A DNA stretch of 6,735 nucleotides from an uncultured Collinsella sp. Lineage in GTDB: Bacteria > Actinomycetota > Coriobacteriia > Coriobacteriales > Coriobacteriaceae. This document shows positions 1-5,800 of this stretch, piece by piece (positions within the stretch are counted from its first letter, which is position 1; each line of letters opens with the position of its first letter). Location of the stretch: NCBI GenBank assembly GCA_900554985.1, contig USJQ01000057.1, forward strand, positions 1-6,735, in the 5' to 3' direction. A program made the position numbers and the translations under genes. The notes beneath the pieces are model-generated. The model did no database searches. It was not told the origin of the DNA and worked only from the letters and a program-made list of their open reading frames with translations.

Positions 1-315
1 TCGGCCTTCTTCTGGGCGGCATCGTAGGCGGCCTGAGCGTCCTTGAGCTGCTTTGCCGACTCCTCGGCCAGCTGGGCAGCTGTCTTTGCGACCGCTTGGT
101 TACCGGCGGCAACGGTGTTCTCTACAGAACTACCCCCCCCCCTGAACAGAATCGCCGTTATCGGTTGACGGTGCGGCGATTGCCGCCAGCGGCGACATGA
201 GCGGCTGAGCGATGAGGCCCGCCGTCAAAACGGTTGCGACGGCGCGGTTGGCAACGCCCTTGACGTTGACGGCCTTAGCCCGAGGCTCAAAGTGTTGTGG
301 ACTGTAGTTTGCCAT
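1..315 (-). CDS. Secreted Ala-rich coiled-coil protein, 5' end, frame broken at a G10 tract (partial)
   Basis: The start is ATG at 315-313, preceded six bases upstream by GGGAG. The first 61 codons are open and end at TAG directly after ten G. Residues 1-24 are polar and basic, about 25-47 are hydrophobic (AVATVLTAGLIAQPLMSPLAAIAA), and an AIAA/P junction near residue 48 looks like a signal peptidase I site. If one G is removed, the frame continues from 131 to the window edge for 43 more codons without a stop: S-S-V-E-N-T-V-A-A-G-N-Q, then an Ala/Gln/Lys/Glu-rich stretch with heptad-like spacing (for example AAQLAEESAKQLKDAQAAYD), which suggests a coiled coil. The rest of the protein lies outside the window, so no catalytic or adhesin domain can be named. 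The protein is inferred to be exported and cell-surface or extracellular. As written, the gene yields only a signal peptide plus about 13 residues. The cause may be phase variation, a fixed mutation or a homopolymer read error. Confidence 0.72.
133..142 (-). repeat. G10 homopolymer tract inside the secreted-protein gene
   Basis: The plus strand shows ten consecutive C, read as ten G on the coding strand. They encode the end of the Gln codon and three Gly codons, just after the signal peptide. Nine or twelve G would join the signal peptide to the downstream coiled-coil frame through a Gly-Gly-Gly-Ser-Ser linker; ten G place TAG immediately after the tract. Poly-G runs of this length within the 5' part of surface-protein genes are classic slipped-strand mispairing sites in other bacteria. 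Whether this one varies in this organism is inference. Confidence 0.85.
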
Positions 316-320
316 GGCTT

Positions 321-329
321 TCTCCCTTT
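321..329 (-). promoter_or_regulatory. Shine-Dalgarno site of the secreted-protein gene
   Basis: The coding strand reads AAAGGGAGA, with the GGGAG core six bases before ATG at 315. The strong match and good spacing support both the strand and the start of the signal-peptide-bearing protein, even though its frame breaks soon after. Confidence 0.75.
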
Positions 330-380
330 GACACGGATTTATCCATACGCTTCAAACTGTAGGTGCCGATTTTTGAATTC

Positions 381-392
381 TGTTGCGCAACA
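381..392. promoter_or_regulatory. Perfect 12-bp palindrome, candidate operator
   Basis: TGTTGCGCAACA equals its own reverse complement. It lies 65 bases upstream of the secreted-protein start and about 230 bases upstream of the DUF389 start. Its length and symmetry fit a binding site for a dimeric regulator. No regulator gene is present in the window and no promoter hexamers can be firmly assigned, so the operator role is inference. Confidence 0.35.
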
Positions 393-551
393 TTGGTCAC
401 CAGCGGATTTTTTGAAACTCGCACTCTCGTGCTTCACAATTTCGTCACATATGTAGGAGCTGGTGCATCATATTATTGCGGGATCAAATTGAACCTGTGA
501 TTTGCATTTGCTCCCGCGTCATCCGCCCTATCGGATTCCTCATCCAACAGA

Positions 552-619
552 CACCTCGTCCGCCACGGTGTAGAGTTAGGACAACGGGCGCGTTGCGCGG
601 CCCGTGTCAGAACGAGGTG
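552..619 (+). promoter_or_regulatory. Structured 5' leader with SD-complementary arm upstream of the DUF389 gene
   Basis: CACCTCGT at 552-559 is the exact reverse complement of ACGAGGTG at 612-619, which contains the AGGTG part of the SD in front of ATG 623. Between these arms lies a strong hairpin. ACGGGCGCG at 584-592 pairs with CGCG 596-599 and CCCGT 601-605 around a TTG loop with G600 bulged. GAC 580-582 can pair with GTC 606-608 beyond a one-base bulge at 583. An alternative pairing GACAC 550-554 with GTGTC 604-608 would compete with the outer stem. The nested fold would occlude the ribosome site, so translational control by a ligand, temperature, protein or antisense is conceivable. No known riboswitch class is recognised, and the transcription start is unknown. 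Confidence 0.4.
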
Positions 620-622
620 GAC

Positions 623-1762
623 ATGGAACTCGACAAGCAACAGATCGAACGACTGCGTGAGCGTCATCATCGGCGTCACGGCATCCGCCCTGCTCATAGC
701 GAAGCCATGGAAAACGTCACCCGCTTCCTCAAGCGCGCGTTCAACATTCGCGAGGGACGCGCACCCTATCACGTGATCCGCAAGCGCTTTGTAAACGGGG
801 CACGCCTGACCGGCTCTCACCTGTGCATCCTCATCATCGCCATGCTCATCGCGAGCATCGGCCTCGATATCGATTCGGACATCGCCATCGTGGGCGCCAT
901 GCTCATCTGCCCGCTTATGGGATCGGTCCTTGCCATGGCATATGGCATCGCCACGCTCGACCGCGAGATTACCGTCGAAGCCGTCGCCGGTCTTGCGCTG
1001 CAAATGGCCTTTTGCCTGGTCACATCCACGTTGTACTTTAAGCTCTCGCCCCTTGGCACCACCACAGCCGCCATTATCGACAACTCGACGCCCACCGTGT
1101 GGGACCTCGCTGTCGCGCTCGCCGGCGGCTTTGCGGGCGGCCTAGGCAACTCACGCGACCAGGAGCCCGCAACGCTCATCGCCGGCGTGGCCGTGGCGAC
1201 CGCGCTCATGCCGCCCCTGTGTGCGGCGGGCTACGGCATCGCCATCGCAAGCGGGTCGCTATTTCTCTCGGCGCTTTACGAGTTTGGCATCAACGTGGTC
1301 TTTATCGCACTGGCCGCCGAAGCCGTGCTGCTTCTTTTGCGCGTGCCGCTCAAGCGCGACCTCAACGGCGACGGCGTTGTCACCGCCCAGGAAAACGCCG
1401 CGGTCGACGAGCTGTCACGCAAAGTGCGCCGTCGCATCATCGTGGGTACGGTGATCTTTGCCATCCCCTGCATCGTCATGACCGCGGGGTCCATTGGCTC
1501 GGCACAGGCCGGCGTGCAGGACGGCTACGGCGTCACCGAGACCACACGCGAGCTTGCCGCGGTGCTGCCGGGCTTTAGGGATTACACCGTCGCCGTCGAG
1601 ACCTCGGCCGCCGAGGGCGACGAGGAGGGCATCGTCGAGCGCGAGATTGTCGCCCATGTAACGACAAGCGAGGCGCTCGGGGCGCACGACCGCCGCGTTG
1701 CTCGCAAGCTCATCGACCTCAACGTGCCCGAACTCGATCGCGTTGAGTTTGATGTGAAGTGA
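623..1762 (+). CDS. DUF389 family multi-pass membrane protein with an EF-hand-like loop
   Basis: This is a 379-residue protein of unknown biochemical function that should sit in the cytoplasmic membrane. The ATG at 623 is chosen because AGGTGG (615-620) precedes it; the frame stays open upstream to TTG 476 but that part looks non-coding. Residues 1-60 are highly charged. Hydrophobic segments lie near 64-82, 86-110, 117-138, 160-175, 183-207, 212-240 and 271-290. DUF389 hallmarks are visible: IVGAMLICPLMGSVLAMAYG (89-108), a Gly/Ala-rich segment before R178, and GVAVATALMPPLCAAGYGIA (188-207) with its paired prolines. Between the last two membrane segments, DLNGDGVVTAQE (246-257) matches the 12-residue EF-hand calcium loop pattern (D1, N3, D5, G6, hydrophobic 8, E12). 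Residues 300-379 form a soluble acidic tail of beta/alpha character. It is transcribed away from the secreted-protein gene and ends before a hairpin terminator. Family assignment is fairly sure; role and substrate are not known. Confidence 0.85.
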   Translation: MELDKQQIERLRERHHRRHGIRPAHSEAMENVTRFLKRAFNIREGRAPYHVIRKRFVNGARLTGSHLCILIIAMLIASIGLDIDSDIAIVGAMLICPLMGSVLAMAYGIATLDREITVEAVAGLALQMAFCLVTSTLYFKLSPLGTTTAAIIDNSTPTVWDLAVALAGGFAGGLGNSRDQEPATLIAGVAVATALMPPLCAAGYGIAIASGSLFLSALYEFGINVVFIALAAEAVLLLLRVPLKRDLNGDGVVTAQENAAVDELSRKVRRRIIVGTVIFAIPCIVMTAGSIGSAQAGVQDGYGVTETTRELAAVLPGFRDYTVAVETSAAEGDEEGIVEREIVAHVTTSEALGAHDRRVARKLIDLNVPELDRVEFDVK

Positions 1763-1836
1763 TGCCGGCGCGGGATGAATGCTCGCACGGACGCAAGCTA
1801 CGACAAGGCACAGACGCGATACGGACACGAGCAAAT

Positions 1837-1867
1837 AGCGGGGTGCAGTTCACACCCGCACCCCGCT
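1837..1867. terminator. Hairpin terminator between convergent genes
   Basis: AGCGGGGTGC (1837-1846) pairs perfectly with GCACCCCGCT (1858-1867) across an 11-base loop. On the plus strand the stem is followed by CGCTGTTTTATT, giving a U-rich tail a few bases downstream, so it most likely ends the DUF389 transcript. On the minus strand it lies 20 bases beyond the stop of the 149-residue gene and is followed by ATTTG only, so termination in that direction is possible but weaker. Confidence 0.75.
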
Positions 1868-1887
1868 CGCTGTTTTATTGCCGTGAA

Positions 1888-2337
1888 TCAGACGTCCGCA
1901 TCGACATCGCCAGACTCCACCGTAAACGCCGGATCGATGCTCACAAGATAAAATCGGGTCACCTTAGTATTTCTAATTAGGTAAATCTGCCCCTGATTGC
2001 GCCGGCGCGATATATACGCCACGTGGACCGTACCGAATTCTTCGCCGTTTTCCTTCTTTAATACCAGGATATTGGGATCATCCGTACGCTTAAACTGCCC
2101 GTCTGTGCAGATTCCGTCTTTGTCGACCAGCTGCCATCGACAATTGTCCTCCTCAAGAAAGGCCAGGGTTTCCAGACTTGTTTTGTCATCCCGATAGTAA
2201 CCGTCAATGGCAAAGCCTTCGGAAACGCATTCCTGCATATAGGATGTTTCTCGATTTATAGCAAACTGCCCTGCAGCGCCCAGGAGCACAGCCAGGCAAA
2301 CCACTGCAAGGGTTATCGAAATAACACGGCGATCCAT
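1888..2337 (-). CDS. Unrecognised 149-residue membrane-anchored or secreted protein
   Basis: No family is recognised. The N-terminus MDRR is followed by one hydrophobic segment (residues 5-23), which would act as a signal anchor or uncleaved signal. C14 sits inside this segment and does not form a lipobox. The rest (24-149) is polar, with beta-strand-like stretches (NILVLKK, TVHVAYISR, QIYLIRN, TRFYLVSI) and three cysteines (37, 66, 77) that could form a disulphide outside the cell. The tail ESGDVDADV is acidic. The only in-frame start after the upstream TAA is ATG 2337-2335, but its SD is poor. The base before it separates it from the stop of a 12-codon open frame that does have a strong SD, so translation may depend on coupling. 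GC over 1921-2340 is about 49 percent by hand count, clearly below the roughly 60 percent or more of sampled lines in the neighbouring large gene. This suggests acquired or fast-evolving DNA. Confidence 0.7.
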   Translation of the reverse strand: MDRRVISITLAVVCLAVLLGAAGQFAINRETSYMQECVSEGFAIDGYYRDDKTSLETLAFLEEDNCRWQLVDKDGICTDGQFKRTDDPNILVLKKENGEEFGTVHVAYISRRRNQGQIYLIRNTKVTRFYLVSIDPAFTVESGDVDADV

Positions 2338-2338
2338 G

Positions 2339-2377
2339 TTAGCCCAACCGATAGTTGTTTAACGGAGCACGAAACAT
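2339..2377 (-). CDS. Candidate 12-codon leader peptide (MFRAPLNNYRLG) upstream of the 149-residue gene
   Basis: ATG at 2377-2375 is preceded at eight bases by GGAGG (2390-2386), the best SD on this part of the minus strand. The frame encodes MFRAPLNNYRLG and stops at TAA (2341-2339), one base before the ATG of the 149-residue gene, whose own SD is weak. This arrangement suits translational coupling by re-initiation. The SD is within a small hairpin (CGGA-GGT-TCCG), and a GGGGA-CGT-TCCCC hairpin (2399-2411) lies just upstream. A TATAGT box at 2432-2427 could be the -10 element, but no good -35 is seen. The peptide has no run of one amino acid that would point to attenuation. It could be a chance frame; only its position and SD support it. 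Confidence 0.4.
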   Translation of the reverse strand: MFRAPLNNYRLG

Positions 2378-2527
2378 ACCCGGAACCTCCGATATCAGGG
2401 GGAACGTCCCCAGCAGGCTGGCGACAACTATATGTTTCTGACATCAAACCATATGTCTGCCACTCGCGGAGGGGGCATCGGCGAACGGCGTGTTTTCATA
2501 CTCCATTGGTCAAACCTAAGCGCGGCC

Positions 2528-2748
2528 CTACAGCTCGTACTTGTACACGCGGTAGATATACTTTTCGGCTTCCATCTCGTAGGTGGCGATGGGCAGTCCT
2601 CAGCGATCATCTCGTCGTTTGGCAGATAGGTCACGCTGTGCTGGCCCGCGTTGAGCGAAAAATCGCCCTGGGCTTGCAGCAGCTTGTCCTCAAAGCCCGA
2701 ACCGGCCCAGAAATCGGGCGAGCCCACGGAAGGCTGCAGCAAGGTCAT
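2528..2748 (-). pseudogene. Short decayed gene remnant with a frameshift near 2597
   Basis: From ATG 2748 the frame reads MTLLQPSVGSPDFWAGSGFE... to ...LPNDEMIAED, protein-like sequence with hydrophobic, acidic and aromatic residues well spaced. After codon 50-51 the same frame turns into Pro/Ser/Thr/Arg-rich nonsense. A shift into the adjacent frame at about 2597 gives LPIATYEMEAEKYIYRVYKYEL and then TAG at 2530-2528, again natural-looking sequence. One lost base therefore explains the break, and the joined product would be about 73 residues. There is no SD before the ATG, an in-frame TAA immediately precedes it, and a terminator for the gene upstream stands at 2770-2804, so this looks like the surviving C-terminal part of a longer gene. 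The family is not recognised. A sequencing error is possible for the frameshift but does not explain the missing start region. Confidence 0.6.
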
Positions 2749-2769
2749 TTACGCAACATATGTCCAGCA

Positions 2770-2804
2770 AAACGGGTGGCAGCCGGTACGGCTACCACCC
2801 GTTT
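2770..2804 (-). terminator. Strong intrinsic terminator of the large dehydratase/activase gene
   Basis: On the minus strand AAACGGGTGGTAGCCG pairs with CGGCTGCCACCCGTTT across a three-base loop TAC. This gives a 16-bp stem with a single G-U wobble, followed by one more T and then GCTGG, so the final U-run is TTTT. It starts 28 bases past the stop codon at 2833. The A-tract on the opposite side means it could also act for plus-strand transcripts. Confidence 0.85.
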
Positions 2805-2832
2805 GTCTCATATCCAGCACAAAGCAGGCCAG

Positions 2833-5800
2833 TTACTTCTTAATGCCGCGTCCCAGGCGCTCGGCGACCGATGCCACGGCCTCCTCGCTGGCCGGCCCGC
2901 AGCTCACACAGCCGTCATGAGCACGCATCTGGCCGGTGACCTCGTCCATCGCGAGCGGCGCCACCTTCTCGAGCTTAAAGCCCTTACCGGCGCGCATGTT
3001 CTCCTTGGCCACACTGATCATGAGCTTAATGCGGTTGAGCTGGTTGACCTCGGACGCGCCGGGGTCGTAGTCCACCGCGACGATGTTGCTCTCGGGATGC
3101 TGGCGGCGCAGCTCCTTGATCACGGCCTTGCCCACCACGTGGTTGGGCAGGCAGGCGAAGGGCTGCGTGCAGATGATGTTGGGCGCGCCATGATCGATCA
3201 GGTCGAGCATCTCGGCCGTGAGCAGCCAGCCCTCGCCCATGTTGTTGCACACCGAAAGCACCGTGCGGGCCTTGTCGGCCATGGTGCCGATGCGCTCGGG
3301 TGCCTCGAAGCGGCGGGACTTCTCGAGCATCTCCTCCACCGGCGTGCGCATCCAGTCCACAAGCTTGATGAGCGCCTGCATGCCCGCACGCGTCGTTGCA
3401 GAGCTACCCAGCTCGTCCTTTTGCAGCTCGGCGTTGCTCATGGAGTACAGGAAGAAGTCGAGCAGACCCGGCACCACGGCCTCGCAGCCCTCGCGCTCGA
3501 TCACGTCGACCACGTGGTTGTTGGCCGTGGGGTGGAACTTGACCAGGATCTCACCGACCACGCCCACGCGCGGCTTGGTGCCCTCGCCCACAAGCGGCAT
3601 GGTATCGAACGCGCGGATGGCCTCGCGGCACAGCTTGGTGTAGTTATGCCTGTTGAACTTGGGCGCTAGCTTGCGAGCGCGTGCCATGTACTCCTCGTAG
3701 AGCGCGTTGGCGGCACCGGGCGTGGCCTCGTACGGGCGGCAGCGATAGAGCATCTGCATCATCACGTCGCCAAAGAGCACCGCGTAGACTGCCTGCTTAA
3801 GCAGCGCCGGCGTCAGCTTGAAGCCGGGGTTGTCCTCGCCCAGCGCCACGGCCGAAAGCGAGATCACGGGGATCTCGGGGTGACCGCTCTCGCGCAGGGC
3901 TTTGCGAATGAGCGCGATGTAGTTGGTAGCACGGCAGCCGCCGCCGGTCTGACTGATGACCACGGCCGTCTTGGACAGGTCGTACCGACCGCTCTCGATG
4001 GCCTCCATGATCTGGCCCGTCACCAGGATCGACGGATAGCAGATGTCATTGTTCACATAGCGCAGGCCGGCCTCGACGGCGTCGTGATCGGTCGAGGGCA
4101 GCAGCTCCAAGTTGTAGCCGGCACCGCGGAACACCTCTTTGACCAGGTCAAAGTGGATCGGCGCCATCTGCGGGCACAGGATGGTGTAGCCCTCGTCGCG
4201 CATCTGCTCGGTAAAGGGCACCTTCGGCCATGCGGTCGAAGCACTCTCGCGCTGAGCCTCAAACGTGTACTTGCGGCTCGCGAACGCGGGGGCATCCGTG
4301 GAGGGCGCCACCGGCGCGGCATCGCCCTGCTCGTAAGCCTCGCCCGCGGCCGTGGCCTCGGCCAAGCGCTCGGCCTCCTGGTCCTTAAGCGCGGCCATGA
4401 GCGAGCGGATGCGGATGCGCGCGGCACCCAGGTTGGACACCTCGTCGATCTTGAGCACGGTGTAAATCTTGCCGCTGGCTTCCAGGATCTCCTGCACCTG
4501 GTCGGTGGTCAGGGCGTCCAAGCCGCAGCCGAAGGAGTTGAGCTGGATCAGGTCCAGGTCGTTGCGCATCGTCACAAAACGAGCGACGGCGTACAGGCGG
4601 CTGTGGTACATCCACTGGTCGACGACGCGAATCGGACGCTCGGGCTTTACCAGATGCGCGAGCGAATCCTCGGTAAAGACCGCAAAGCCAAAGCTCGAGA
4701 TAAGCTCGGGCAGGGCGTGGTTGATCTCAGGGTCGTTATGGTAGGGACGACCGGCGAGCACGATGCCGTGACCGCCGTGGTCCTCGACCCACTTAAGAGC
4801 CTCCTCGCCCATGGTCTGGATGTCCTCGTGGAAACGCGCATCGGCCTCAAAGGCGGCGTTGACGGCGGCATCGACCTCGGAACGCGTGATCTTGGGCCCA
4901 CGCACGCGACCGCGACCGGCTTGCGCATCGGCCACACGGTCGACGGCGAGCACCTGGTACAGACGGCGCTTGAGCTCGGTCTTGTCATGATAGGGCACAA
5001 ACGGGTACAGGAACTCGATATTCTGCTCGCGAATCTCATCGATATTGAGCGCCAACGCCGTGGGGTAGCTCATGACGATGGGGCAGTTGTAGCAGTTACC
5101 GGCCGTCGGGTCCTCCTTGCGCTCCCAGCGCACGCACGGCATCCAGATAAAGTCGACATCGCGGTCGATAAGGTTCATCACATGGCCGTGGCTCATCTTT
5201 GCCGGGTAGCACACGCTCTCGGACGGCATGGACTCGATGCCCGCCTGGTAGGTCTTTTTGCTCGACTGGTCGGACAGCTGCACGCTAAAGCCCAAGCGCG
5301 TAAAGAACGCGTGCCAGAAGGGGTAGTTCTCGTACATGTTGAGCGCGCGCGGGATGCCGACGGTGCCGCGCGGGGCCTCGTCGGGGCTCAGCACCTCGCG
5401 GTTAAAGAGCAGATCGTTCTTCTTTTTGAAGAGGTTGGGCGCCTCGGTCTTTTGCTTTTTGTGGCCGGCACCCTTCTCGCAGCGGTTACCGGTAATGAAG
5501 CGCCTGCCGCCGCCAAAGTCGTTGACGGTGAGCTGGCAGTTGTTGGAGCAGCGGCCGCAGCGGACATGCTTTTGCGTCACGGTGAGGTGCGCGATGTCCT
5601 CGGCCGAAAGGATGGTCGAGGTGCCGTCGGCGCCGGCGCGATCGCGGGCGAGCAGGGCCGCACCATAGGCGCCCATGCAGCCGGCGATGTCGGGACGCAC
5701 GGCATGAACGCCGGTGAGCTGCTCAAACGCGCGCAGCGTGGCGTCGGACATAAAGGTGCCGCCCTGAACGATCACCTGGCTGCCGATCTCCTTGGGGTCG

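Larger units (their letters stand above)
316..622. other. Divergent intergenic region between the secreted-protein and DUF389 genes
   Basis: This stretch of 307 bases has no convincing gene. It separates a minus-strand gene (start 315) from a plus-strand gene (start 623), so both promoters should lie here. It is AT-richer at 340-480 than the flanking genes. It contains a perfect 12-bp palindrome at 381-392, an 8-bp palindrome ACATATGT at 447-454, a TATTAT box at 471-476 that could be a plus-strand -10 element but lacks a convincing -35, and a structured leader at 552-619. An open frame could be extended upstream of 623 from TTG at 476, but it has no recognisable protein features and no SD, so it is treated as untranslated. 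Confidence 0.6.

Noticed and set aside
421..432. Small hairpin GCAC-TCTC-GTGC in the intergenic region
   Set aside because: Only four base pairs, easily explained by chance, and not followed by a T-run.
476..622. N-terminal extension of the DUF389 protein from TTG 476
   Set aside because: No SD at 476, residues rich in Arg, Pro and Cys without family resemblance, and a better start at 623 with AGGTGG in front.
1759..1980. Possible 73-codon plus-strand gene after the DUF389 gene
   Set aside because: It runs through the terminator hairpin and into the opposite-strand 149-residue gene, with no ribosome site and no protein-like features.
2428..2527. Continuation of the remnant's original frame (Pro/Ser/Arg-rich tail to the stop near 2428)
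   Set aside because: The tail after the frameshift has unnatural composition, while the adjacent frame gives a natural C-terminus ending at 2528. The 100 bases beyond hold no supported gene.
447..2760. Several copies of CATATG-containing short sequences (447-454, near 2450, near 2758) considered as a dispersed repeat
   Set aside because: Similarity does not extend reliably beyond the palindromic core of 6-8 bases, so it is not a convincing repeat family or attachment site.
2506..3669. Open frame of 387 codons on the plus strand over the same gene's 3' end and the intergenic region
   Set aside because: It crosses the terminator hairpin and the remnant, has no SD at its start, and its composition is that of an antisense shadow.
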